Shown piece after piece: positions 10,081 through 28,845 of a stretch of 64,000 nucleotides of DNA. Origin of the DNA: Glandiceps talaboti (Eukaryota > Hemichordata > Enteropneusta > Spengelidae); the NCBI RefSeq assembly GCF_964340395.1, contig NC_135549.1, forward strand, positions 10,139,342 to 10,203,341, written 5' to 3'. The stretch's first letter is position 1. Every line of letters starts with the position of its first letter. The notes beneath the pieces are model-generated. The model was not told the DNA's origin and searched no databases. It was given only the letters and a program-made list of their open reading frames with translations. A program made the position numbers and the translations under genes.

Positions 10081-10196
10081 ACCAACAAACATGAACACGT
10101 ACATACAAACAGCACAAACTCAAACACAAATAACTAAACACTAACTAACTAATAAACAAAAAAATAAACACGGAGTAATTTAAGCACATAACGTAC

Positions 10197-11290
10197 CCTG
10201 AAGTCGCCGCCCGTTCCAAAGTATATAGGCACGAACGCGAGCCAGACGATGCAGGTCGTATACATAGTAAATCCTATGAATTTAGCTTCGTTGAAATTTT
10301 CTGGTATTTTCCTTGTCTTGAACGCATAAACAGTACAAAGAATTATAAGAAACATGTTATAAACCAGTGAAATAATCAAAGCTTTGTCATCTATTCCACA
10401 TTTCAGAACTACGATATCCCGTCGTCCTTCAGGGGAGAACAGCCTCGTCTCAGGTGGATCGATCACGCACCATAAAATTTCTCCTACGACTTGTAGAGCA
10501 ATGATACATAGACAGATTACTAACTGAGAAACTGGACTTATGTACTTGGGTCTCTGGGCTGTACGATGAGCAGAATTGAAAATTCTTGAAATTCTATTCG
10601 TTTTTGTGAGTAAAGCTGCGTAGCAGATACAAAAGGAAAGTCCCAACCCACAACGCTGCAATCCACAGACGATAGGACTGGGTTTCGATAGTAATGGGTA
10701 CGTTACTAAGTAACACATAAGTATCCCTCCAAGCAAAAGGTAGCTGAGTTCACGTCCGGATGCTTTTACTACTGGAGTGTCATTATGTCTAATAAATATA
10801 CTAATGATAACACAGGTTAGGCAGAATCCTATAGCCGAAATAACGGCCGGCAATATTGACCACATTTCTAGCCAGTGCATATGATCCTCTTCTATCTTGT
10901 AACATCCTGTCAAATCTTTGAGTGGGTAGCTACCATTCCCACAGTCGACGCATGTAAATTCGTCTTTCACATATTCCCAAGGTTGACATGTTGTACAAAT
11001 CCAACAACATGAATCCCTTCCCTTTACTTTTTTTACTTCATTTTTTTCACACGGGAAACTGCACTGGGAATACGGTACACGTGGTGTGACAGCATCTTCG
11101 CTGTCTTCGCGTTTTGAAACCTTGGGATTAAATTTGACAAGGTCAGAATCCATATGTAGAACATCTACCCATTGCCCAACTTTGTTATAGCTATAGGTGC
11201 CTGTTTCTGGGTCTTTCTGATAGTTCATGATGTCATATCGACCGAGGCCATCACCTTGTTTGTCAAATCTGACATCAGAATTTACCATGT
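10197..11290 (-). CDS. Group II metabotropic glutamate receptor, coding exon 2 (end of ligand domain, cysteine-rich linker, TM1-TM6)
   Basis: Residues 448-812 of the receptor. It opens with the end of the ligand-binding domain (GDGLGRYDIMNYQ, 460-472). The cysteine-rich linker follows, with all nine family cysteines: C524, C528, C542, C543, C546, C549, C561, C564 and C577. This linker passes ligand-induced closure to the membrane domain. Transmembrane helices are roughly TM1 588-614, TM2 625-648, TM3 655-675, TM4 700-723, TM5 750-771 and TM6 784-804. C656 (top of TM3) and C745 (extracellular loop 2) would form the conserved disulfide. The intracellular loop motif RKIPENFNEAKFIGF (774-788) is characteristic of mGluRs and is a G-protein contact region. 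The acceptor is AATCCAG|AC and the donor TTCAGG|GTACGT (phase 0). The frame has no disruption, so the gene looks functional. Confidence 0.96.
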
Positions 11291-12322
11291 CTGGATTGGG
11301 AACAAATTAAAGGTAAATATTAATATTAAAAAGTCATATATAATATCAAGTACTGACACCATACATAATATGTCGTTTTTGCCAATATGGAAACATAGGA
11401 AATATTTTCTCTGAGTTTGTTTGAATTCTTGTCGTTTCACGATGATGTGACAGCGCCATCTTTGGCCGAAACAACGAATAACGACCATGTAATAGGTTAT
11501 ATGCTGGCATACTGAATGTCTCGTGTACATTTAAGTGTTGGACAACATTATCAATGCTGTGTGGTCAAGCTATGCTTAAATAGTGTTTGAATAATAATGT
11601 CGAAACAACACGCACGAGCTAAGAAATGTATTTTAAGATTTCCACAAGATGCACAATTTTGAAATGGCACGTACCATGCAGTATCAATAAAGTTTATGTT
11701 TGAATGGAAGGTATTTAAACTGTAAACCTGAGATGTAAAAAAACCAGAGTTGTAACTGCTAAAATCGGCACTGGCTATAATAAAGAACACATTCCAGATA
11801 GAAGGACTATAACTATTATTTACAGTCATCTTTATCTATAGTGCATTGTGACTGTCGGTACTTCTTTCCATACGACATTCCCACTCCTCTGCATCCATTA
11901 GATAAATATTGACATTATATTTTTGACATGCTCTATTTACTACAAAATGTGGTTTAGGCATACAAGTGTATCCCTTTATACGAAGACATTCAAATGTCAA
12001 ATGACCTTTAACATTTTAATCCATCATCGACAATGACAGATAGATTGTGACGATATAGATCTCTTCCATGTCTTGCTTCTTTTAAACTATGTATTGTCGG
12101 AGACACAGTGTGTGTGTGTGTGTGTGCTTTTCGTTTTGTTTTATCAGTTACTTTGGCCCTACGTGTTCGCAATTATATATTATTAAATATATTCTTTGAC
12201 GCGATACCTATTTACAACTCATATTCTGATTTTTATAATCATTATCATTTTATAACATGTACTCAATCTCTTTAATAAACATTCTGAAATTGAAGTGAAT
12301 AGGATAGCTAGAAACATCTTAC
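11291..12322 (-). other. Intron 1 of the mGluR gene
   Basis: This 1032-bp intron starts with GTAAGA and ends CCCAATCCAG. Exon 1 ends in phase 1 and exon 2 supplies the last two bases of an Asp codon (448). A short GT run lies near 12107-12126. The open frames inside it show no family resemblance. Confidence 0.9.
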
Positions 12323-13664
12323 CTATAAAATTGACTTTTAGAATGTCTTCATAAAGATCTGATCCTTTCACTGGGACCATGGCTGCACACAAACGCGTAG
12401 AATTAGGACACAGTTTGTTTTTCATGTTATGAACTGCATGGGCCATTGCGTAAACAGCATCAATGACAAATTGCACTTTGGAGTCTTGCACGTAATCTAT
12501 CCGATCAAGCTCTATAGTTGTTGGACACGGTGGCTTAGTATTATTACTGTTATCGCTATTAAATCCCACTCTACATTCATGTACATATTCCCAGTACTCG
12601 ACAAACCATGGATTTCTAGAGTTCCTTGCTGGATTCAACTTTTTGAAGTAGATATCAAATTTTTCTACCACACGCGTTTGTAGTTCAAGTGTTATTGCAC
12701 CTTCAGATACTTGCTCGTTGTCTTTGACAGGGGTTTCTTGCTTGCCCCATCCATCACTAGCTATCCATATGAAACCCTCTGTCAAATTAGCACGAGTAGC
12801 AGCCGATAAAATACCCCTGGTATCGTCAGCTCTGGTGAACAAAATGACGGCACGAGCATCTGGTGTGCTTTGAAGGGCTACTATGATATCATCATACGTG
12901 TATCTATCTGTTGAGGCTGAAACAACAGTTGATTTCGCGATGCAAATATTTTTGGCTCTGGCCTCTTTTAAGAATTGGCTGATTCCCATTTCACCGTACT
13001 GTCCCTCCGAGGCCACCGTAGAAACGTAAGTCCAGTTGAATTTCGACACCACCTCCACCATAGCCTTTGCTTGCAAGTTGTCGGGAGGAACCGTTCTTGC
13101 AAATAATTCGTATCTAGTTTTGTCTGTGAGTTTAGCGCTAGTAGAAGCATAGCTTATTTGTGGTATTTGGAATAGTCGTAACAAATTTGCTACCTGTAAG
13201 GTAACACTGCTGTATGCACCACCAATCACTCCGGCCAACGGTTTTACAGCATCGCTCATACTTTCTGTTCCGTTGATACAAACCATCTGAGTTTGGCCGA
13301 TGGTGGTTAACGAAGATCTGATGAATTCAAGTGATTGTTCTAATGCATAGGTATCACGGGAACACGTGTCAAGGATATTGACTCCTATTGTAATGTTGGG
13401 CAGTAATGTTTTATCTTTGTTAATTTCATCAACAGCAAACAACATGGCCTCCAAGCGTTGTACACCCCTATTTGTGTTGATAAGACCACATGGAATATCG
13501 CCTTCTCCCTTCTCGTGTACTGGAAATAATCCACCGAAGATGATATCTCCATCTTCACTGACGCTATCAAGGCCTGCACCACTTCCAGACTCATTACCCA
13601 CAGTAGTTGCGAACGTCATCAGCCAGACAAAAAGTAGACCGGCATACGATCTTATACAACTCAT
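12323..13664 (-). CDS. Group II metabotropic glutamate receptor, coding exon 1 (signal peptide and ligand-binding domain)
   Basis: First coding exon, residues 1-447 plus one base of codon 448, of a class C G-protein-coupled receptor that senses extracellular glutamate and is expected to couple to Gi/o. The start ATG (13664-13662) has an in-frame TAA 12 bases upstream (13676-13674), which fixes it. Residues 1-23 are a hydrophobic signal peptide. Residues 40-447 form the bilobed Venus-flytrap domain. Group II hallmarks are NRGVQRLEAM (65-74) and ILDTCSRDTYALEQSLEF (97-114). Predicted glutamate contacts by family alignment are R66, R70, S152/S153, T175, D195, Y223, D304 and K396. C129 matches the intersubunit disulfide cysteine. 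N-glycosylation sequons include NIT, NGT, NWT, NLT, NNT and NST. The exon ends at a strong donor, TATAG|GTAAGA (phase 1). GRM2/GRM3-like is clear; the invertebrate gene may predate that vertebrate split, so no symbol is given. Confidence 0.96.
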
Positions 13665-15976
13665 CGTTAATAGTTATCACGATCAAAGACCAACAAGTGA
13701 AAAGATAGCAGTGAAATGTTAAAATAAGATTTTCAAATTCTCCACCATTGATTACAATATACTAGTTACGCCATGGTTTTCATCGTAGGTCTGGATATTC
13801 CCATGTTGAAATCAACTTGACGATATCGCTTGCAGCTGTACACTGTCTTATCTAGTAATCTATGTTCAACACAACCCCGCCATCTCAATTATATATCTTG
13901 AGCGTCGATTATTTTCTGTTGAACTGTTATGTATACAACGGATTGAGCCGAATTTCTCATCGAAAAGCGTCGATCTTCCGATAAAAATAAATGTCAATTC
14001 GCCGATTCCATAGAAAAGTCAATATTCCAAGCAAGAGAGATCATATATCGTGAAGACTGGTATTTACATTGGCATTCTGGCACCTGCACCTAAAACATAA
14101 AAGACAACAGTGACAGAAATTACGAACAGACAACTTATATGACATCTAAGCATTGATTCCAAGTCTTGTTTGATCACTATGTTTAGCTTGGGTGACATTC
14201 TTTGATTAGACTTTACCGTATACGTTGGTTTTGAATTCTGGTCTTGCATCATCACTTCTCTAAATGCCAGTGTAAAAATAAAGCTGTATGTGTAAGAGAC
14301 TCGGTCGTTGTATCCGTCTACTTTTAATAGGTAGTTCACTCCAGGAAACATACCATTAGATCATGTTATCCAATATCTGACGGTTGGAGTGTGTATATCT
14401 TACAAAAAGCGCAAACATTAATCCACCTTCGGCATACATTAGTCTGGGTCGGCAGTCTCCCGCTGTCTACATTCAGAGTCATTCTCCATCGAGTCTTCGA
14501 TTAGTGCATACATATTAACATACAACACATTAGTAGCAATTCTGATGCATTATTAACCCCTCGCTCCTGAAATTTCATGACTAGTAATTAGTAATTAAAT
14601 TGGCTGTGACATTGATACATTACATTATAGAAAACAATGAATATTCAACGATGCAAACGTACGTGTTATGTCACTAAACTTCAATTTTTGTACGTAAAAG
14701 AACACTAATAGTTCAAATTGTCATTTGCTATCAAGTACACGTACTGACATTCGGCACATAAAACTTGTTATCATCGGAAAAAGTCTGGGGGTCATTATTT
14801 TACGTAAGGATACATTCACAGTATCTCTGCATTTTATCTACATTCTCGTTATCAAGTTACGGTAGTACTTTCTCTGAAAAGATCTCAATTTGAATTTTAC
14901 CTTCGATTTTTATCACTGAATCGTACAAGACTGCAATAAAGATGAAACAGACATTAATTTGTTATGATCTGTGAAAGACTTAGTGTTTGTTAGATAACTT
15001 TATCTACGATATGCGCTCTACAACGTCGACCTGTGATAAAGTTATCGCAACATTACATGTAATATGACCTGTACTACCATATACTAGTCACATGTTGTAT
15101 TACATGTATACGTATGGGTTACTTGTATCACAAAAGTATCAGACTAACCAATACAGCTTACAGGGAGGAAAACTATGGAGACAAGACAAACGTCTCTGCA
15201 TATATTCACCGTAGCTGACACCAATATGAATCTGATATGTCACCGTCAGATTACGAGGAGGACGAAGATAATCATACCTCCACGAAAAACTACATGTCAT
15301 GTCCCCCGAGATGTTCCCGATATTGTACAGAGACATTGATATCATAAATTGTAACTCGTGGTTATATCATACGTGTGAATGTGTTCAAAGGTCTCACTGG
15401 CTTAAATAAATGAGGTTGTTGTGTTTTTTTTGTAATATTACGCTGCTGAAATACAACAAAACCTCCTCAATACAAATCAATCATTTCATGTGATAAAAAT
15501 AAATATAGCTGACAGAAAGTCGTGTTGCAGAGTCCACATATGTTTGAAGAGTGTACGATACTTGGAAAATCAAAGAGGAAAATATATACTGAATACAGTG
15601 ACTTTGTAAAAGATTAATATCTACTTGACGTGTTTGGTCCACGTGTCTTCACACGAAATTCGACAAAAATATCAAGTCTGGTCTCATAGAGTACGAACTG
15701 GGTGACTAACAGCTAGATTAATGAGTAGAAAACAACACCGTTGCCGGTAGCACTTTAAAAGGTATCGCAGAGTGTGACATCATGGGAATAAAAAGTGAAG
15801 ATTAGTGAACCGTGTGAGTTTCAAGTACTCGACAATGCTTTTATGCAAACACCAATAACATGGCGTAATACCATGCCATCTAGACTATTATCCAAGTGTA
15901 ATGTTCCAAATACATGTACATACAAACATAACCTTATACATAAATATAAATGCATTAACAAATATATTTTCCACAA
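13665..15976. other. Upstream region of the mGluR gene, no coding feature recognised
   Basis: This should hold the receptor's 5' UTR or an upstream intron and possibly its promoter. I could not place a transcription start, TATA box or CpG-rich patch. A minus frame at 14064-14351 contains a hydrophobic stretch but no splice-supported link to the receptor. Confidence 0.4.
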
Positions 15977-16255
15977 GTAAGTATGTGTGTGTATGTATGT
16001 ATGTATGTATGTATGTATGTATGTATGTATGTATGTGTGTGTGTATGTATGTGTGTGTATGTATGTATGTATGTCTGTATGTATGTATGTATGTATGTAT
16101 GTATGCATGCATGTATGTATGTATGTATGTGTGTATGTATGTATGTATGTATGTATGTATGTATGTATGTATGTATTTATGCATGTATGTATGTATGTAT
16201 GCATGTCTAAGTATATGTATGTACATATGTATATGTGTGTATAAGTATACATGCC
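15977..16255 (+). repeat. (GTAT)n microsatellite with GTGT and GCAT interruptions
   Basis: About 270 bases of imperfect GTAT repeat. It produces several mutually overlapping artefactual frames on both strands. Confidence 0.97.
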
Positions 16256-17810
16256 AATTGTAGATAAATACTTAAACTATGAAAATATCACTTTAGCGAC
16301 AAATTAAAAAAAAAAAACGTTTTCTGAACAAACATATGTTACTTATGCCATGCGTGACAACACAATTGATAATGCCAAAATGTACAGCTAATTGGACGTT
16401 GAAGAGTTTACAACAATGTTGTAGTAGTAGACAACTGTTTTTTGCCCGAGTTTTGGTGTTAGCAGCCTATATAATACGTTAAGTTGGCTTCGCTTGCTTG
16501 TATTTCTAGCTTCTAGTTTCTCTAGATGCATGGTGGTTTGTGACTACACATATAAAACGGGTAAAAAGAACGCTTGCACCTAGCTATCTTCCTAATATCC
16601 TATCCTTTATTAACGGTACGTGTATACGAATAAGTTTACTTACACATGTTAAAGTGAACTACCAGGAAGATCAGTCAAATTGGTGTTTAAACACATGGCA
16701 GTGTATGAGACGAGTTGTCACATCCCATTGGCCCTCCCCCACCCCACCTCACCCCTATGCACTACCACAAATTACTCTCCGTGAATATCAAATCAATACA
16801 AGGTGTCCTACCGCATACTATGCATAGTGGTTCCCATGAATACCTGAATTACACGTGACATGGATTGTAAATATGCACAAACGGATGTGTACAGTGTTTA
16901 ATATTGCAAATCAAACAAACATTATGAAGGTCAGCTGAGTATTAAATGTAGTAAAATGACCGCCAGTGTACTCTATCAAGACATAATGCCAATATGTTAA
17001 AGTTACAAGTTCAACCGCGCCTTTACTTGATACGGAATTTAAATGCGCCGTCCATGTCTATGCATACCATATTAACCACTATAAACCTGTAAATCTTACA
17101 AAGCTCTCAAGTGAAATATATTTTACCTACCTCTACATGGGATTAGTCAATTTCACTAGCGCTCTTAAGAGACCAACACCAAATAAATTCTTAGATGTGA
17201 TGAATGGAGGTCGCGCTTCTTCTGTGTGTTTCCGTTAATTTCAAGAACCATCCGTGCAACCTAGATATGAAACGTAAATGGAATGATCAAAACTTGATAT
17301 AATCAGAAAAGAATCGATTTCTAATCACCGAAGTGCATAACAGATTTGAGAGAATGAAATATTTGTGTTAGTGGCTAATGACCAATAAGTCTTGCCAAGG
17401 AGTTGAGGATGCTTGGTTATGGATACACTGCAGACTGCTAGGGGTGCTAAGTTCTGTATTCATGCATCGCTTATTTATGATAATTTCTGTAGAAAGTAGC
17501 ATTTTATCAAATTTGACTCGATACATCAGTTGTTTGCATATTACGTAACTGCTCTAAGAAGAAATGTAAACCAAGCGTACGAACGACTACCATTTTCATT
17601 TGAACTCAAGGTGAAGCAGTGATGAAATAAAGGATTTCTATTCATAGGTAGAATTAAATCCAATATTTGTGTACTTATATGAATCCGGGCTTTGTTTTCC
17701 CAAGATATATCAGCGTTAAGTACACTGAAGACAAGGTCTCTGTTATCTACGCTAACGTGTGTTTTTCAAAAGATTTCAAAGTCTAGTCATTTATGCATCA
17801 TACCTAACGA
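16256..17810. other. Intergenic, no feature recognised
   Basis: AT-rich. No exon or repeat recognised. Confidence 0.45.
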
Positions 17811-23526
<5,716 letters not shown>

Positions 23527-23636
23527 TATACGATAAACTGTAAAGTGTTTCGTATATATGAAAACGGAATGGTCTCTACAAAACTCAAAGGGTTTCCAAA
23601 ACCTCTGACTGACGTTCTATCAGGACAGCATCATTA

Positions 23637-23697
23637 TATATGTGTGTGTGTGTATGTATGTATGTATGTATGTATGTATGTATGTATGTATGTATGC

Positions 23698-23730
<33 letters not shown>

Positions 23731-23740
23731 TGTATGTATG

Positions 23741-23774
<34 letters not shown>

Positions 23775-23776
23775 TG

Positions 23777-23810
<34 letters not shown>

Positions 23811-23830
23811 TGTATGTATGTATGTATGTG
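23637..23830 (+). repeat. (TATG)n microsatellite
   Basis: About 48 units of TATG with TATA and GCATA interruptions, 110 bases after the GATA block. Confidence 0.97.
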
Positions 23831-23994
23831 TGCGTGCTCTATAAATATCCTATCAATACTGTCTGAGTCTGTTAAAGCTGAAATCGGATGAAATCCAGTA
23901 AAAAATGATTTGTGGTGAAAGTGGTCGGTAATTGTCTATAACACCATATGCTCAGCAGGGAATTTGTAAAGTTCCTAAAAGAGAAATACAATTC

Positions 23995-24216
23995 CTAAGT
24001 GGAGTCTGAACATACTGAAACTGAAAACCAATAGTTATAGATCAAGTCAATATATAGTCTACATGGCACCAAAAACATGATGAATTACAAAGCAGATTTG
24101 TCACAAATGAATGTTTTCAGAATATCTTTTCTCACCTACCTTTCATTTATTTCATAACCCCTGTCATCATTGAAGTCAAAGCGACATTTATTTGTCAATC
24201 GTGTCCCAGAATCGAT
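23995..24216 (+). repeat. 222-bp dispersed repeat, copy A
   Basis: Begins CTAAGTGGAGTCTGAACATA and ends CCCAGAATCGAT. It matches 28225-28446 over exactly 222 bases with no gaps. I counted 10 substitutions by eye (about 95% identity). It has no TIRs, no coding frame and no tRNA-like boxes. Confidence 0.9.
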
Positions 24217-27200
24217 GCTAATATGTTATGTTCTGACATTCTAAACATATGGCCCTGAGTACGGAATAATTGGTTACTTCCACGGACTAGTAATAGCAAT
24301 TTGCTCTATGAACATCCGGTCTTTTTTACAATTACAAAACAATGTAAAACCCGTGGTGAATCAAATCATGACACCAATGATCTCCACTTCTTGATGCACA
24401 TGCACAACAACGTGACAAAACAATCGCATATCGATTCTGCCCCAGTAAACATATCATCTACACAATATACTTCGAACTAATATTGCATCCAAGCATTTGA
24501 TTATTGCTTTAACAAGCATCTTTCTCGCAACAGTTCAAGAACGATATACCGTGAACTTTTTGTGACTTCAAACCTAGCTCTGCATGTATGTACCTTTGAA
24601 CCATTTGTAAGTAGAGGGTGTTGCACGTGTTGAGTATATACATTACATGGTTTGTTATCGGTGTATCATCAGTAACTAATGTAGGTCAACAATTGTCTAC
24701 ACAACTTTGGAGAATTAAATCACTAGGAACCATTAGGGCATATGCCACACAACTCAACAATAGATTTTATTGCCAAATGGCTTAATCTTTAAATCGGTAT
24801 CTAAGTTTCGAAACGATATTCCCCTTATTTTTACGGTTTAGTAATAAATGTTCACCGACGAGCCGCTCACTATATTTAGTCTGGAATGTATGTATTGTGG
24901 CTCTAGAACTTTCTATGGTGTTTGCTTTACAAATAGGCAATGAGGTATGACGATTCACCACTTAATCTGTGATCAATGTGATTTTTGACAATAGTCGCTA
25001 AATGTCACGGAAGATGTCTCTCCCGGGAAAATTTTGGAATGTAAAATTATGTTGGATATAAATCCCTCACAAGGATAGGGATTAAAGTGTGGAATGTACG
25101 TGGACTGACCTTATTAGCCCCGGTCGGTCATTTCAAGACGAATTCTTCCCAGGTTTACAGCTGACTACCTCCGTGCGAGAAGAATCCGACAAAGCTGTCA
25201 ACATCGACATCGGTTTTCAGTGGAATGGAACACTATGAAAACCATAGCAACCTCGTCCTCAATCCCGAGATCCACGTAATACTGATCACCTTCTATTTTG
25301 AAGTATTACAATCGTACAGCAAATGACAGTGTAGTTTGTATGAGAGCAAAGCACTGGAGTGTGAGACATCCGGAATCTAATCAAATCCAGAGTAGCGGTA
25401 ATTCAGACGCTGTATTGCCATCAATCACTGCAATATTGCCCCCAACAATGACGATAATATCCGCTATAGGCAACAATTTTACTGCAATGATAGGCTCAAT
25501 TAAGGCACGGGATTGCCGGGTAAAACCACCTCACAATGTGAGGGTAGTTTGCCGTCATACATTAAACGTGAGCTGACTTGCAACTGGCTGACAGGGTACA
25601 GACAGTGAATTGAGTTAGTTTTGATTGGTAAAGCAAATAGTCATTTGAGCTGTGTGTTGACTCACTAATAATTCAATTTAGTCAGTCATGAATTAGTATT
25701 ATGTGTACAGAATAGACACATGCCAAACTATGGCATCGATACAACAGCAAAACTCAACTAAATTGATACCTTAAAGAGTTGGCAAATAGTTTAATCGCCA
25801 GCCTGTTCATACATGTATAGATCTGAGTTGCCATTGACTTGTGGGAATTCGCTGATCAAACACATGATAGAAATATGAATTTAGTTTTCTGGGGACGCCC
25901 ACTGATAACACAGGCTATATTGATTAGGGGTACCGTAATGTTGTGTAGCAGGTGAACAATTCATTTGTAGATACCCATTAACAACATCTAATTGGCAAAA
26001 TACTAGTAGTGAATGTTTGGTTTACTGATACATTGCAGCCATGTCTCTAGCAGAAGGTCGTTTATTATGACTCAGCCTGCCACTGTGGTGATCTGGACTA
26101 ATGAGCACTGAAATTATCTTATATCTGTCTTAACTTTATTTGCAATTTGTTATTTGAAATCCAACCACTAGGTAACCACATTACGATGGCTTAAATGATA
26201 TTACGGTTTATTACCGTAAATTCCACGATGCTGACAGCTAATTTCAATATTTGCACATGTAGAATACGTTGACTGGGTTTTACCTTTCGCGTAAAATGAA
26301 ATGCTATAGAAACCAATTACAATCAAAAGAAGGGATGGCCAATGAATAACACAAAACGTTGTTCTCTGGCATAGTCCACTCTATCTGTTGTAATGTCAAA
26401 TAAAAGCTTTTACACAGAGCGAGGTATCGGAACTGTAGTAACGAATCGCCTGGAGATTTTCCGCTTACACTAGACAGCCATTGCTCTGTCCTTAATTCGA
26501 ACTCTGAGTGGACATGACGAATTCATTAACAGAAATTTTTGTTTCATTGAAGGACGTGCTCAGAGAAATACAAAACAGTTACTAATCTATTGTTATTTTT
26601 TTAATGCTTATTTATTCGACTTAAGTAAAACCACTGCTACAGGTACTTTGACGAGGTCTTCTATATTAATATACTATATTTCATTCATTTCCATAAATAT
26701 GAATACATAAGACACAGTTAACCATATTTTTTTACTTAATAGCACGCAACGGGATTAGAAGTAGTTAACTCGCAACTAATCGAGTTCCCCACGCCCACCT
26801 TCCCACACACATATCAATCACGTGGAAACTATATCGTGTAGTGATTGCACATGGTGATTAGAATTTAACTTTAACCGAATACGTCCTCTTTTACATCAAC
26901 TAGGTAAAGTCCAAACCCTAAGGGAGTGTGTGGCAGAAGATCTATATGGCTGTTACTGAGGGAGCCATTTTAATAGTTAAACTATGGTTATTAGGTCTGG
27001 TCGGTCATCATTACTACATTTCAACATTACTCAGTTCATAATAAGTCATCAAAGTTTAACTCGCTTTGACTCTCAGAGAAGTCAGAAGCAAGATACAGGA
27101 ACATGATTTGATTTGGGGGAAAATATATATATTCGATACAGTGATAATGTAAATAGCAAGTCATTTATATTCATTTATTCTTGTATGGACAGTGTTAAAA

Positions 27201-27944
27201 ATAAGTTATTTATTCATTTATTCTGAGGTCATCGCTGTCCAAGTAAATCACTATAAAATTAGTAACTGTGAATCGGCTATTGACACTGTCATGTTATTCT
27301 AGATTATGGTAAATTGAGAATTTGTAAGTTTGGGTTTATTTTAAAATTCGTCCAATGTCAGCATTTCGTCGTTCGTATTTGCCATGTATTAGCTTGGGAT
27401 AGTAGTTCCACTGGAGACACACTGACTGTATTTGCTTTCTGTGAAAGAATACATGAAGAATATGATAGTTTTTTTAGTCAGGATCAGCATACTTAGAACC
27501 GACTGGTCATTCATCATTGCAACACCAGAGTGGCTCTCTCTCCTTCTCTTTCTCTCTTGACAGTTATCCTACTCATTGAAACCCAAGGTTACACGATACT
27601 GCAAAGTCCCATGACAATTGGAAGGAGCTTCTCGTCGACGGCACGATTTGTATAAATCGTTACTACAAGAAATTCAATACAGCCAGCCACAGTCAATCAT
27701 CAATCGTGTAACAGTTGGCGGTTGAGATTGATGTCCAGAGTCGCATAAAAAATGTGATACAATTGTGTTACCAACTGTCGATTGTAATACTAATCTCTGT
27801 CCTTCATATCACGATGAAAATAACTGAATTGCAAACGTTGTTGGTACAATAATTCCCTGAATGTAAACATCTGTTCAAGTTCAAGTTCTGTTGCCCTTGC
27901 TCGCATTGTTCGCTATCATCAATAACGATGTTTATGTCACAGTT
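24217..27944. other. Intergenic, no gene recognised
   Basis: AT-rich unique-looking DNA. The 92-codon plus frame at 25298-25576 has no family resemblance or splice support. Confidence 0.4.
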
Positions 27945-28845
27945 CACATCATCTCAGGTCACACCAGTAACGAATCCTCTGTCACGTGCACTATGTACAA
28001 AAGTGTGTCCACATTCAGTAACGAATCCTGTGTCACTATGTACAAAAGTGTGTCCACATCAGTAACGAATCCTGTGTCACTATGTACAAACTGTGTCCAC
28101 ATTCAGTAACGAATCCTGTCACTGAGTTCACATCAAGTCTACCAACATTCAGTAACAAATCATGTGTCACTGAGTTCACATCCAAAGTGGCCACACTAGT
28201 AACGAATTATGTATCATTTGAGTTCTAAGTGGAGTCTGAACATACTGAAACTGAAAACCAATAGTTATAGATCAAGTCAATATATAGTCTACATGGCACC
28301 AAAAATATAATGAATTACAAAGCAGATTTGTCACAAATGAATGTTTTCAGAATAACTTTTCTAACCTAGCTTTCATTTATTTCATAACCCATGTCGTGAT
28401 TGAAGTCAAAGCGACATTTATTTGTCAATTGTATCCCAGAATCGATATAATATAATGTATCACATCATCTCGCGCCAGTAACGAATCATGTGTCACCGAG
28501 TTCACTTCAACCCTTGCCACATCAATACCGAATCGTGTATCACTGAATGTGCATCAAATCTGGTCACATCAGTAACGAATCATGTGTTACTGAGCTTACA
28601 TGTACATCACGTCTGACCACATCCGGAATGAATCATCTTTAACTGAATTCACATCAAATGTAGCCACAAAAGTACAAATCATATTGTTACAGAGTTTACA
28701 TCAAATGTGACCACAGCAGTACCGAATCATGTGTGTGCCTAACTGAGTTTACATCTGATGTGACCACAACAGTACCGAATCATGTGTAACAGACATCAGT
28801 ATCGAATCATAATTGAGTCCACATCAAGTTTGACCATATAATACC
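27945..28845 (+). repeat. Degenerate ~45-55-bp minisatellite, interrupted by a 222-bp repeat
   Basis: Diverged units contain CAGTAACGAATC, then ATGTGTCACTGAGTTCACATC, with variable spacers. About 14-16 units are recognisable, nearer to each other at the left end and more decayed at the right. The array is split by the 222-bp repeat at 28225-28446. Confidence 0.8.
28225..28446 (+). repeat. 222-bp dispersed repeat, copy B
   Basis: Same 222-bp sequence as 23995-24216, in the same orientation, 4.2 kb away. It sits inside a minisatellite whose units continue on both sides, which points to insertion rather than duplication of flanking DNA. Confidence 0.9.

Larger units (their letters stand above)
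9270..10196 (-). other. Intron 2 of the mGluR gene
   Basis: This 927-bp intron starts GTACGT and ends TTAATTCTCAG, in phase 0. It carries a plus-strand retrotransposon tail, an (AAAT)n tract and a (CA)n tract, listed separately. Confidence 0.9.

Noticed and set aside
10149-10196. Reading exon 2 through to the stop at 10149
   Set aside because: The codons after AGG (10197) lose mGluR similarity, a GTACGT donor is present, and TM7 resumes exactly in phase at 9269.
14064-14351. Minus-strand frame with a hydrophobic stretch (LFVISVTVVFYVL) upstream of the mGluR gene
   Set aside because: The receptor already has a signal peptide and an in-frame upstream stop. No donor/acceptor pair links this frame to it.
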